From NCBI GenBank assembly GCA_016926255.1, contig JAFGOY010000061.1, positions 1 through 64,000 of the forward strand: 64,000 bases of DNA. The letters run 5' to 3'. Shown here piece by piece: positions 53,733 through 63,355 of the stretch. The first letter of the stretch is position 1. Each line of letters opens with the position of its first letter. Position numbers and translations under genes: made by a program. Below the pieces are notes generated by a model. It saw nothing but the letters and a program-made list of their open reading frames with translations, made no database searches and was not told the DNA's origin. The DNA comes from Anaerolineae bacterium. Lineage in GTDB: Bacteria; Chloroflexota; Anaerolineae; Aggregatilineales; UBA3940.

Positions 53733-54264
53733 TACTCAACCATCAACTTCCCTGATCGAACGAATTAAAGCGTTTACACAGGATAAAGAGTTCGAACGGT
53801 TTTGGAAATTCTGCGTGGTGGGCACCATCGGCGCAGCGATTGACTATGGAACGTTCACGGCGCTGAACGCGGTCGGCTGGTTCGATTCGGTAGTGCTTCA
53901 CCTACCTTTCGACCTGCACATCACCGGGGTCGGGATATCGGGGACGATTGCCTTAATTCTGGCGGTGATCAGTAACTTCATCTGGAACCGCTACTGGACT
54001 TATCCCGACTCGCGGTCGAAGCCGGTTGTGGGGCAGCTCATCATTTTCTTCCTGGTGAACATCGTCGGAATCATCATTCGCATCCCGATTCTCGAACTGT
54101 TGAGCATACCGCTGGCAAATCTCTCTACAAAGATCGTGCCCACGCTGGCGCAGTCGAGAGCCATCTGGCTAGGCGAAAGCGGCGCATGGGCGATTGCCGT
54201 CGTGATCGTGCTGTTCTGGAACTTCTTCGTCAATCGTTACTGGACGTACAACGACGTCGACTGA
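53716..54264 (+). CDS. GtrA family membrane protein
   Basis: A 182-residue protein with four membrane helices. GtrA proteins are thought to move polyprenyl-linked sugars across the membrane. Typical features are FWKFCVVGTIGAAIDYGTFT, ISNFIWNRYWTYPDSR and a final FVNRYWTYND, each with the RYWTY signature. The TTG start overlaps the ligase gene by 17 bases. It lies next to a glycosyltransferase gene in the glycan region. Confidence 0.88.
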   Translation: MTETTDTQPSTSLIERIKAFTQDKEFERFWKFCVVGTIGAAIDYGTFTALNAVGWFDSVVLHLPFDLHITGVGISGTIALILAVISNFIWNRYWTYPDSRSKPVVGQLIIFFLVNIVGIIIRIPILELLSIPLANLSTKIVPTLAQSRAIWLGESGAWAIAVVIVLFWNFFVNRYWTYNDVD

Positions 54265-54302
54265 CAATAAACATTGTCGTCGGTACAGATTCGGAAGACG
54301 GC

Positions 54303-55448
54303 ATGTCTCAGGCCGCATATCCCATAATCGCCATCGACTATACACCGGCGCTCGAACAGGGCGGCGGTATTGGTCGCTATACGCGGGAACTGGTCAGGGC
54401 GCTGGGGCAGATCGACGATCAGAGCGACTACCGGCTGTTCGCCGCCGGGCAGCGGGGAGATCATCTCCCGGAGCTGCCCGGTTCTAACTTTGTGTGGCGA
54501 CCGTCATCCATCAGCGGCGAATGGTATGCGCGGCTGTGGCACCGCGCCCGGGTGCCGGTGCCGGTCGAGTGGTGGACGGGGCCGGTCGATCTGTACCATG
54601 CAACCGACTTCACCCTGCCGCCAACGCGCGGACGGACACGAACAATATTGACCGTCCACGATCTATCATTTGTCCGTGCCCCGGAGACCGCCGATGCCGG
54701 TCTGCGGGCTTTTCTGAACAGGGTAGTGCCGCACTCCATCAAGCGGGCCGATCACGTGCTGGCCGATTCGGAGGCGACTCGCAGCGACATCATCGAACTG
54801 TACGGCACACCGGCGGATAAAGTCAGCGTGCTGTACAGCGGGGTCGGCGAGCGGTTCGGGCCGGTGACGGATCGAGCGGCGGTCGACTCGGTGCGCACTC
54901 GATACGAAATCGGCGAGGGGCCGTATATATTGAGCGTGGGAACCGTTCAGCCGCGAAAAAACTACGTCAGGCTGGTGGAAGCGTTCGCGGCGCTGGATCG
55001 GCCTGATCTCAAACTGGTGATTGCCGGAGGGAAGGGCTGGCTCGATGACCCGCTGTATCGAAAGATAGCGGAACTGAGGCTGGAGGAACGCGTCCGCCTG
55101 ATCGGGTTTGCGGATGATGATGATCTCCCGGCGCTATACAGCGGGGCGGAGGTATTTGCTTTTCCATCGCTGTATGAAGGATTCGGACTGCCTCCGCTGG
55201 AAGCGATGGCTTGCGGGACTCCGGTCGTAGCGTCGAATGTGTCGTCGGTACCGGAGGTGGTCGGCGAGGCAGGATTGCTGGTCGATCCGACATCGGTGGA
55301 AGCGATCCGTGAGGCAGTTGAGCGAGTGCTGGATGACCAATCACTGCGGACATCGCTGAGAGAAAAAGGGCTGGAACAGGCCCGGCGGTTCACCTGGAAG
55401 AAGGCTGCCGAACAACTCAAATCGACTTATGATCGACTGCTGAAGTAA
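54303..55448 (+). CDS. GT4-family glycosyltransferase
   Basis: A retaining GT-B glycosyltransferase of 381 residues from the ATG at 54303, preceded by GGAAG; the longer upstream frame overlaps the GtrA gene and shows no similarity. Features: GGGIGRYTRELVRAL at the N-terminus, LSVGTVQPRKNYVRLVEAF, then YSGAEVFAFPSLYEGFGLPP and EAMACGTPVVASNVSSVPEV, the donor-binding E-x7-E motif. It transfers a sugar in the surface glycan pathway; donor and acceptor are unknown. Confidence 0.92.
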   Translation: MSQAAYPIIAIDYTPALEQGGGIGRYTRELVRALGQIDDQSDYRLFAAGQRGDHLPELPGSNFVWRPSSISGEWYARLWHRARVPVPVEWWTGPVDLYHATDFTLPPTRGRTRTILTVHDLSFVRAPETADAGLRAFLNRVVPHSIKRADHVLADSEATRSDIIELYGTPADKVSVLYSGVGERFGPVTDRAAVDSVRTRYEIGEGPYILSVGTVQPRKNYVRLVEAFAALDRPDLKLVIAGGKGWLDDPLYRKIAELRLEERVRLIGFADDDDLPALYSGAEVFAFPSLYEGFGLPPLEAMACGTPVVASNVSSVPEVVGEAGLLVDPTSVEAIREAVERVLDDQSLRTSLREKGLEQARRFTWKKAAEQLKSTYDRLLK

Positions 55449-55472
55449 TACCATTTTTGTAAGGACACGATA

Positions 55473-56798
55473 GTGACTGAACGTTACCCCAAACACACAC
55501 GCAACCTGATCACCTTTGGCATCGACTATGTCGCCTTTGGTCTGGCACTGGGAGCGATGAACCTGAACACGGTCCTCCCGGCCTTCGCCGCGGAATTGGG
55601 TGCATCGACAAGGATGATCGGTGTCATATTGACCATTCTCTATCTTGCATGGGGGCTGCCCCAGGTTGTCGCGGCCAATATCACAGCACGGCTGGAAAAG
55701 AAAAAACCCTTCCTGCTTAAGGTGGTTTTGCTTTCGCGCCCGGTGACACTGGCGGTTCCCATTGTCATCTTTCTGACGCAGGGTACACCCGTCTGGTTGA
55801 ACCTGCTGGTTATGTTGCTGGCGTTTGCGATCTTTTTCCTGACGGATGCATTTGCCGCCGTTCCCTGGTTCGATATGCTGGCACGGGCATTTCACGAAGA
55901 TACACGCGGGCGGGTGATGTCGGTGTGGCAGATATTGACGGCGCTGCTGATGCTGGGCATCTCGGCGCTGATTACCTTCATCCTCAGCGATTCCGGCCCG
56001 GGGTTTCCTAATAATTATGCTTACCTGTTCCTGACCGCTGCGATCCTGTTGATCCTTTCATCCATCGGAATGCTGGGTATCTACGAAGTACCCGATCAAA
56101 AAGGGGAGCCGGAGACCACCCATATCCCCTGGAAGGATTACGGGCGGCATATCCTCACACTGTGGAAAACAGATGAACGGTTCAGACAGATCGTGGTTAC
56201 CCGTGTGCTGTTCAGCCTGAGTGCGATGGCTTTCCCTTTCTACGTGCTTTACGCTACCGACAGCCTTCAGTTCTCGGAGCAGGTGATTGGCCTGTTTGTG
56301 CTGGCCACGACGTTTGGAACTTCGGTTTCGAGCTTTTTGCTGGGACGAGTGGCTGACAAATACGGGGCACAGCGGACTGTTCAGATCGGTTCGGTGCTGA
56401 TGGTCACGATGCCGATACTGGCGATTCTGTTCACGCTGCTGAATGGCAATGTCAGTAGTGTGATTCGCTATGCCTACGTATGGATTTACGTTTGTATGGG
56501 GATGGGCGATGCTCTCGTTATGATCGGCCACTACAACTATGTGTTCGATATTGCCACGCCGGGGCATCGTCCCATCTATGTGGGGACATATGGGGCGCTC
56601 ATTTCGATTGGCGTGCTAGGGCCGGTATTCGCCGGGTGGCTGGTCAGTGTGACCTCGTACCAGGTACTGTTTATCGTCTCACTCGCAGCCGGTTTGATAG
56701 GGCTGATCCCTGCCTTTCGCCTGATCCCTGCCCGTGATGGGCTGCTCAAAGCATCTAACGTGGGTTCCCAGCATGAGCCGCAATCAGCGGGCGGGTGA
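55473..56798 (+). CDS. MFS transporter
   Basis: A 441-residue protein with about twelve membrane helices in two halves. The family loop between helices 2 and 3 is not clearly visible; LLGRVADKYGAQRTVQIG in the second half has the G-x(3)-D-(R/K)-x-G-(R/K) pattern. The first helices lie at FGIDYVAFGLALGAMNL. It may be an exporter; substrate unknown. GTG start with AAGGA. Its last 44 bases overlap, on the opposite strand, the end of the DUF58 gene, so the two are convergent. Confidence 0.88.
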   Translation: MTERYPKHTRNLITFGIDYVAFGLALGAMNLNTVLPAFAAELGASTRMIGVILTILYLAWGLPQVVAANITARLEKKKPFLLKVVLLSRPVTLAVPIVIFLTQGTPVWLNLLVMLLAFAIFFLTDAFAAVPWFDMLARAFHEDTRGRVMSVWQILTALLMLGISALITFILSDSGPGFPNNYAYLFLTAAILLILSSIGMLGIYEVPDQKGEPETTHIPWKDYGRHILTLWKTDERFRQIVVTRVLFSLSAMAFPFYVLYATDSLQFSEQVIGLFVLATTFGTSVSSFLLGRVADKYGAQRTVQIGSVLMVTMPILAILFTLLNGNVSSVIRYAYVWIYVCMGMGDALVMIGHYNYVFDIATPGHRPIYVGTYGALISIGVLGPVFAGWLVSVTSYQVLFIVSLAAGLIGLIPAFRLIPARDGLLKASNVGSQHEPQSAGG

Positions 56799-58038
56799 GG
56801 GCCAGACGGAGATCGTCGCCATGGCGGACAAGATAGGTCGGGACGTTGAGCCTGCCTAATCGCAGGGCGGTGGCCTGCCCGCCAGGACGACCACCAAAAC
56901 TCTCCGAATCGATCACGATGGCGACAACGCGCAGCCCGCGCTGGATTAACTCGTGGGCGGTGGTCACCCAGCTTTCACGGGTTGAGGCGGTGACCAGTAC
57001 CAGGGTCGTCCCACGTGCCATTTCGCCGCCATGCAGCGAGATGAAGCGGGAAAACGGGATCGTGCCCTGTGCCCTGACAACTGCCAGCGTTTCGAGGATT
57101 TTCGTTCGCTGGCGCGCGCCTCTATCGACCTGAATAATCTCCTGCTTCTGGCCGTGCGTGGCGAATCCAACCGCACGGTCTTTTTGCAGAAAGTGAATCG
57201 CCAGGGACGCGGCGGAGGCGACGGCATACTCCTCGGTGGTTGGGGGGAGTAGAAAACCACCGCCGGTCGAGGTGATCAACCTGTCTTCACCGTTGGCGGT
57301 CGGATCGTACTCACCGACCTGGATTGTCTGGTCGGAGTCGAGCATGATCCAGATATCGGCCAGCGGGTCAAGCTCGAACTCCTTGACAATGATCCGCCTG
57401 CGGCGGGCAGTAGAGGGCCAGTGGATGCGGCTGAAGCTGTCACCGGTGGCATAATCGCGCACCCCGGCGGCGTTGGTCGTCACCTGGTGGGTGCGCTGAC
57501 GCTGCGCGTCACCGCCGGAGAGAACGCCAACCGGCAGGTAAAAGTTGGGAATATCGATAGTGGGTGGATAGACGATCAACGGGGTGGTCTCGCTGATCGT
57601 TCTTTCTGCCTGGAACAGGCCGAATGGGTCGCCGGTGACAATGCGGAGCGGCCCCAGATGGTAAACGCCGCGCTGCACGCACAGTGTCCGCGTGACCCAG
57701 GTGGCCTCGGAGCGGGGGCCGAGGCTGCTGATCACGTGGCTGGCGCGGTGGCCGGGGAGATTCGATTGATCATAGACTTCGAGCCACAGCTTGGGCAGCA
57801 GGCCGGTGTTGCGCACCAGGAAAGTTTCTTCAAATGTCTGGCCAACCTGTGACCGGCGGGATTGGATGTGGCGCTGGAGTTTGATCCCGCTGGCGCTGTT
57901 CCACGCCCAGAACAGCGAGAAGAAAAACAGCCCGGCAAACGCATAGGCGACGTTGAAGAAAAACGCCTTGCGCGTGGCTAATCCGGCCAGCAGGCTGACA
58001 ATAATGACCAGGTATACCGCGTTGCGCCGACGCCCCAT
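56755..58038 (-). CDS. DUF58 domain protein
   Basis: A 427-residue membrane-anchored protein. Two membrane helices at the N-terminus (YLVIIVSLLAGLATRKAFFF, then YAFAGLFFFSLFWAW) are followed by a beta-rich domain and the DUF58/VWA-like core: ATGDSFSRIHWPSTARRRRI is the family signature. It works with the MoxR ATPase encoded just upstream (four bases away); such pairs are thought to assemble or mature proteins at the membrane. No transglutaminase gene, often the third member, is present in the window. Confidence 0.9.
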   Translation of the reverse strand: MGRRRNAVYLVIIVSLLAGLATRKAFFFNVAYAFAGLFFFSLFWAWNSASGIKLQRHIQSRRSQVGQTFEETFLVRNTGLLPKLWLEVYDQSNLPGHRASHVISSLGPRSEATWVTRTLCVQRGVYHLGPLRIVTGDPFGLFQAERTISETTPLIVYPPTIDIPNFYLPVGVLSGGDAQRQRTHQVTTNAAGVRDYATGDSFSRIHWPSTARRRRIIVKEFELDPLADIWIMLDSDQTIQVGEYDPTANGEDRLITSTGGGFLLPPTTEEYAVASAASLAIHFLQKDRAVGFATHGQKQEIIQVDRGARQRTKILETLAVVRAQGTIPFSRFISLHGGEMARGTTLVLVTASTRESWVTTAHELIQRGLRVVAIVIDSESFGGRPGGQATALRLGRLNVPTYLVRHGDDLRLALTRPLIAAHAGNPR

Positions 58039-58042
58039 CGGG

Positions 58043-59002
<960 letters not shown>

Positions 59003-59083
59003 TGCGGATCTCCTGGTCACAAAAGTGAATCAATGTCTGTAAGATTATACCAGCGGACGGGCAGGCTGACAGCCCGGAAATTC

Positions 59084-59111
59084 TTGACGCCTCCCGGTGG
59101 TACGATATAAT
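59084..59111 (+). promoter_or_regulatory. promoter of tRNA-Lys
   Basis: TTGACG (59084-59089), a 16-base spacer and TATAAT (59106-59111), ten bases before the tRNA 5' end. Confidence 0.8.
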
Positions 59112-59121
59112 CATGGCTCCA

Positions 59122-59194
59122 GGCCCGCTAGCTCAATTGGCAGAGCAGTTGACTCTTAATCAATTGGTTGCAGGTTCGAGTCCTGCGCGGGTCA
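59122..59194 (+). tRNA. tRNA-Lys (anticodon CTT)
   Basis: A full cloverleaf. Acceptor arms GGCCCGC and GCGGGTC (one G-U pair); D arm GCTC...GAGC; anticodon arm GTTGA-CTCTTAA-TCAAT with anticodon CTT; 5-base variable loop; T arm GCAGG-TTCGAGT-CCTGC; discriminator A. CCA is not encoded. It has its own promoter and terminator. Confidence 0.97.
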
Positions 59195-59202
59195 CACTAC
59201 TA

Positions 59203-59242
59203 CTGTGAGCAAAGTCTGTTCTGCTCACAGTTTTCTCTTTTT
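59203..59242 (+). terminator. intrinsic terminator of tRNA-Lys
   Basis: CTGTGAGC and GCTCACAG arms with a 12-base loop, followed by TTTTCTCTTTTT, eight bases after the tRNA end. Confidence 0.85.
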
Positions 59243-59290
59243 GCTATAGTAATCAACACTCACTTCTGTTGACCGAGGGCAAGATAGATT

Positions 59291-59584
59291 ATGTATTGTC
59301 CAAAATGTGGTGATGTGCTTACGGAAACACCTGAAGGCATTGTTTGCCAGAAAGGCAACATGCAGTTGAGTGCTCATTTAAGCAATCAGCTTGAAGAATG
59401 CTATGTAAAAGGCGCACGAAAACCCCGAGATTTCCGTTTCGGTTTCCAGGTGGGAGGGACTTGGTTTTGTCCTGGCTGCGGTGTTCAGATTGTGGAGCAA
59501 GAAGGTACTCTTTCCTGTCCTAAGTGTAGAAGGAGTATCAATGAGTTTGTTCGAGAACTTGTGGAACTACATTCTCATCGTTGA
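59291..59584 (+). CDS. zinc-ribbon protein of unknown function
   Basis: A 97-residue protein with a CPKCG pair at the start and a second ribbon near 58-81 (CPGCG...CPKC). The order resembles double zinc-ribbon proteins. No catalytic domain is visible. Codon use is more AT-rich than the neighbouring GC-rich genes. It lies between tRNA-Lys and a recombinase remnant, so it may be cargo or residue of an integrated element. The second half (RSINEFVRELVELHSHR) is helical. Confidence 0.6.
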   Translation: MYCPKCGDVLTETPEGIVCQKGNMQLSAHLSNQLEECYVKGARKPRDFRFGFQVGGTWFCPGCGVQIVEQEGTLSCPKCRRSINEFVRELVELHSHR

Positions 59585-59590
59585 TATGCC

Positions 59591-59725
59591 CTACTTCGCA
59601 CCCCACCCGGCAACCGGTGAATATTTGCTGTGCTCCTGCTGAAGCGTTCTGGTATCGTAGCGGAGATACATCTTTGTGACTTCGATGGATGAATGCCCCA
59701 TCACGTCCATGAGCACACAGGGATT
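59591..59725 (-). pseudogene. tyrosine recombinase C-terminal remnant
   Basis: On the minus strand, the frame after DNPCVLMDVMGHSSIEVTK continues MYLRYDT to a stop at 59591. GHSSIxxTxxYxR is the C-terminal motif of tyrosine recombinases (the G-H pair and the region of the nucleophile Tyr). The N-terminal domain and the HxxR motif are absent; the reading frame runs directly into the end of the GH3 gene. It is therefore a gene fragment. Nearby tRNA-Lys makes an old integration event plausible. Confidence 0.6.
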
Positions 59726-59726
59726 A

Positions 59727-61970
59727 TCAATCGGACGCCAGAATTTGCAGCCGGGCTTCGAGGCGGCTGTCGAGGCTGCCCCCGACCATGATCTCAAACT
59801 CTCCCGGCTCGACGACCCATTCATATTCGGCGTTTAACAATGCAAAGGCACCGGGTTCGAGTGTAAAAATTACCTCGCGGCTTTCGCCGGGCTGCAGCGT
59901 CAGCCGTCGAAAAGCCTTCAACTCCCTGACCGGGCGCGTGACCGAACTCACACAGTCGCGTATGTATATCTGCACCACCTCGTCACCGGCGCGGCTGCCC
60001 GTATTCGAGACGGTCAACGTGATATGCACGTCCATCCCGATCTGGATTACGCCCGGCTCGATGTGCAGCGCGCTGTACTCGAAGGTGGTGTAGCTGAGGC
60101 CGTGCCCGAAGGCAAAGAGCGGGCTGTTTTCGGTGAACAGGTAACCGCGCCGGGCCGATGGCTTGTGATAGTAGTATGCCGGAATTTGCCCGACCGAACG
60201 CGGAAAGGTGATCGGCAGCCGACCGCCGGGATTGATCGCCCCGAACAGGGCTTCGGCCAGGGCGGTACCGCCCTCCTGCCCCAGATACCAGCATTCCAGT
60301 ATCGCCGGGACATGCTGCTCCGCCCAGACAATCGACAGGGGACGCCCGTTGAACAGAGTTAAGACGGTCGGCGTCCCGGTCTGCACGACGGCCTGAATCA
60401 GCGCCTCCTGCTGGCCGGGTAGATCGAGGCTGTCCCGATCACCCAGGTGCATGGCACCCCAGCCCTCCCGGCAGACGGATTCGTTTTCACCCAGCACCAG
60501 GATCGCTACATCAGCCTGACGGGCAACTTCTACCGCTTCAGTAATGCGCTGTGCTTCTTCCGCCGGGTCGGGCAGGCGCACCTCGTGCTGCCACCATCCT
60601 TGCCAGCCGCCGCCATCCTCGGTGATCCGGCAGCCCTCGGCGTAGAGGACTTCGATCTGCTTCCCGGTAAACCGGCGGATGCCGTCCAGTACACTCACTC
60701 CGCGAGAAGGCTCGGCGCTGTAGCCGCCCTGGAGGATCACCCCAGCATTCGGGCCGATCACGGCTACCCGGCGCAGGCGATCAGGAGCGAGCGGCAGCAG
60801 TGGGCTACCATCGGAAAGTGGATCGTTTTTCAGCAGTACGATGGATTTGCGGGCGGCTTCAAGCGCCAGGGAGAGATGATCGGTACAGCCGACGACGGCT
60901 TCGGCTTCCACCGGATCGGAATAGGGCTGCTCGAACAAGCCTAAGAGGAACTTCTGGCGCAGAATGGCGGCTACAGCCCGATCAATGTGTTCTTCGGCAA
61001 GCTGCCCGCCGAGCACCTGATCCTTCACCGCGGAGAAGCAGGCATCCAGTTCAAAGTCGATACCGGCGAGCAGTGCCTGCCGGGCCGCATCGGCGGTATT
61101 TTCTGCCACGTGATGCAGCCGCACCAGGTCTAAAATCCCGGCACCGTCGGAGGTGACAATCCCATCAAAGCCCCACTCCCGGCGCAGGACTTTTTGCAGC
61201 AGCCAGGTGTTGACATGCGCCGGGATGCCGTCGATCTCGTTGTAGGATGCCATCACCGATCCGACTCCGGCGTCCTGGATCGCGGCCCGGAAAGGCTCCA
61301 GGAATACAGAACGAAGCTCGTGTTCGGCGAAATTGCCGGGGCCGCAGTTGGTGCCGCTCTCCGGCTGCCCGTGCGCGGCGAAGTGCTTCGCTGTTGCCAG
61401 GACTCGCCCGGTTCCCTGCAAACCGCGCACTGCAGCGCTTCCCATCTGCGAGGCCAAGTACGGGTCTTCGCCGTAGGTTTCTTCGGTGCGGCCCCAGCGC
61501 GGATCGCGGGCCAGGTCGAGCACCGGTGTCAAGGCCCATGTCCCACCACGTGCACGCATCTCGGCGGCTGTCGCCGTGAAGACTCGCTCTATCAGCGCCG
61601 GGTCCCAGGTGCTGGCGAGCGCGATCGCCTGTGGAAAGCTGGTCGCGTGTTTGCCCATCAGGCCATGCAGTGCTTCATCGACAATGAATGCGGGGATTTT
61701 CAGGCGGGTCTGGGTGACCAGATAGCGTTGGATCGTGTTGACCGCTTCGGCGGCCTCATGGCTGGTTCGGGACAGCCCTACCCGCAGAATCCCACCCGCG
61801 CCGTGGACCATGTTCAGATACGAGACGTCGACCTCCTGATCCGCAAGAGATAGTGGCTCACCGGATGGCCTGAGTACGGTCATCTGGGCCAGCTTTTCGT
61901 CCAATGTCATGCGGCCCAGCAGGTCGGCGACTCGCGCTTCTACCGGCTGGCTTGCATCCTTATAGGCCAT
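59727..61970 (-). CDS. glycoside hydrolase family 3 beta-glucosidase-like enzyme
   Basis: A 747-residue GH3 enzyme that removes terminal beta-linked sugars. The N-terminal TIM barrel has KHFAAHGQPESG and FDGIVTSDGAGILDLVRL, where the Asp is the nucleophile. The second domain (about 370-560) includes KNDPLSDGSPLLPL and VAVIGPNAG. The GENESVCREGWG segment gives the probable acid/base. A fibronectin III-like domain closes the protein (GDEVVQIYIRDCVSSVTRPV). No signal peptide is seen, so it is probably cytoplasmic. ATG with GGAGG upstream. Its stop abuts a recombinase remnant on the same strand. Confidence 0.93.
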   Translation of the reverse strand: MAYKDASQPVEARVADLLGRMTLDEKLAQMTVLRPSGEPLSLADQEVDVSYLNMVHGAGGILRVGLSRTSHEAAEAVNTIQRYLVTQTRLKIPAFIVDEALHGLMGKHATSFPQAIALASTWDPALIERVFTATAAEMRARGGTWALTPVLDLARDPRWGRTEETYGEDPYLASQMGSAAVRGLQGTGRVLATAKHFAAHGQPESGTNCGPGNFAEHELRSVFLEPFRAAIQDAGVGSVMASYNEIDGIPAHVNTWLLQKVLRREWGFDGIVTSDGAGILDLVRLHHVAENTADAARQALLAGIDFELDACFSAVKDQVLGGQLAEEHIDRAVAAILRQKFLLGLFEQPYSDPVEAEAVVGCTDHLSLALEAARKSIVLLKNDPLSDGSPLLPLAPDRLRRVAVIGPNAGVILQGGYSAEPSRGVSVLDGIRRFTGKQIEVLYAEGCRITEDGGGWQGWWQHEVRLPDPAEEAQRITEAVEVARQADVAILVLGENESVCREGWGAMHLGDRDSLDLPGQQEALIQAVVQTGTPTVLTLFNGRPLSIVWAEQHVPAILECWYLGQEGGTALAEALFGAINPGGRLPITFPRSVGQIPAYYYHKPSARRGYLFTENSPLFAFGHGLSYTTFEYSALHIEPGVIQIGMDVHITLTVSNTGSRAGDEVVQIYIRDCVSSVTRPVRELKAFRRLTLQPGESREVIFTLEPGAFALLNAEYEWVVEPGEFEIMVGGSLDSRLEARLQILASD

Positions 61971-62178
61971 ATCTGCCTCCGAATTTATGACTGTTAGCTT
62001 GATTCTACTTCGGCGGTATCCGTTTTATGAAGTATAAGCGAAAATGAATTCTGCCCGGTTGTTGGAAACCCCATATTCACCTAGACTATGATTCAATCTG
62101 TAGATGCGTTTTGCTTGCTACGGATAGATACAACGACGGAATATCCAGGTAGATAATGAATCGAACAGGGATAAAACC

Positions 62179-62847
62179 GTGAATGACTATAGCTATCTCA
62201 GTGTTGACAATCCGTATTCTCACCTGGCGCAGCAGTTTTTGAAGGCCCTCCTTGGCGGTCAGCGTGATACTGCTACCTGGCTTATTCTTGACTCAGTTGA
62301 ACGTGGTATGACCGTCAAAGAGATTTACCTGAATGTATTTCAGAACACTCAGCGTGAAATTGGAAGATTGTGGGAAACCAACCAGGTCACCGTAGCCCAG
62401 GAACACTATTGCACAGCCGCCACGCAGATGATTATGGCCCAGCTTTATCCCTACATCTTTAACACAACACGGGTTGGGAAACGAATCGTGGCGACCTGTG
62501 TGAGCGGTGAGCTTCATGAGATTGGCATGCGTATGGTGGCTGACTTCTTTGAATTGGAAGGCTGGGATACCTACTACATTGGTTCAAATACACCTGCTTC
62601 CAGTATCGTTGCTGCAATCGAAGAACGGGAGGCAGATGTGCTGGGAATCTCTGCTACCATTCATTTTCATGTGGGTGCCGTAAAGAAACTCATTGAGGCT
62701 GTGCATGCAAGTGATGCCGGGCGAGATGTCAAGGTGCTCGTGGGAGGCTATCCGTTCATTACGACGGAGAACCTGTGGCAAAAGGTAGGCGCAGATGCCT
62801 TTGGTCGGGACGCAGCGGAGGCGATCTCGCTGGCGAATGAACTGTAA
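62179..62847 (+). CDS. B12-binding protein with light-sensor W-x9-EH motif
   Basis: A 222-residue cobalamin-binding protein. The N-terminal helical cap (about 10-95) contains Trp65 and, ten residues later, Glu75-His76 in LWETNQVTVAQEHYCTAATQ. W-x9-EH is the hallmark of CarH/CarA-type adenosylcobalamin photoreceptors. The Rossmann B12 domain (about 100-222) has ELHEIG at 111-116 (His113; conservative D-to-E change of DxHxxG), then GSNTP and VLVGGYPF. No DNA-binding domain is present. The GTG start has ACAGGG upstream. The next genes are a helical protein and a histidine kinase, so it is probably a sensor for that kinase. Light sensing itself is inference. Confidence 0.85.
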   Translation: MNDYSYLSVDNPYSHLAQQFLKALLGGQRDTATWLILDSVERGMTVKEIYLNVFQNTQREIGRLWETNQVTVAQEHYCTAATQMIMAQLYPYIFNTTRVGKRIVATCVSGELHEIGMRMVADFFELEGWDTYYIGSNTPASSIVAAIEEREADVLGISATIHFHVGAVKKLIEAVHASDAGRDVKVLVGGYPFITTENLWQKVGADAFGRDAAEAISLANEL

Positions 62848-62911
62848 GCCTGATAAGACGGCTTCCGAATGCACGCGGTCGAACGTCAGGCGTATATCGG
62901 GAGGATGGGTT

Positions 62912-63319
62912 ATGTTAGAGCCGCCCCAGATGAGCGTTTCAGTTCGGACACTGGCTGAGTTCCGCGACAAAAAAGACGAACTGGTCAGGAAGACGCTGCC
63001 CCGGCTGATGGAATTAGGGGTTGACTATACACATCTCGGTGACCGGGCAGAAGAGATTATGAGCGCCGGGTTTGGTTTTTTAACCCGGATGCTTGAAACG
63101 GCTCTAGAATTCAGTGAATCTGCCATTCTGGCGCACCAACTGGCGTGGAGTACGGAACGGCTGCCCCATGATGGCGTTTCGGTACAGATGCTGGTAAACA
63201 ACCTGTACGTTTATCGACAGGTGGTGGAGGAAAACCTGTCTGCTCAGAGTGGGAGAGAGATCGAGAGAATCCTGGCTTGGATGATCGGCCAGCTTGAGGC
63301 GTCAGACCCCAATCAATGA
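62912..63319 (+). CDS. helical protein of unknown function
   Basis: A 135-residue all-helical protein, not recognised. It starts at the ATG at 62912, with GGGAGG upstream; a longer in-frame frame upstream overlaps the B12-protein gene. Four or five amphipathic helices are predicted (VRTLAEFRDKKDELVRKTLP, LMELGVDYTHLGDRAEEIM, FLTRMLETALEFSESAILA, VSVQMLVNNLYVYRQVVEEN). This is like the N-terminal helical sensor bundles of RsbR-type or B12-cap proteins, but no decisive motif is seen. It lies between the B12 protein and the kinase genes with a small gap on each side. Confidence 0.6.
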   Translation: MLEPPQMSVSVRTLAEFRDKKDELVRKTLPRLMELGVDYTHLGDRAEEIMSAGFGFLTRMLETALEFSESAILAHQLAWSTERLPHDGVSVQMLVNNLYVYRQVVEENLSAQSGREIERILAWMIGQLEASDPNQ

Positions 63320-63355
63320 TCAGATGATGCCTGCAATTGGGATTGGTGAGTAGTG

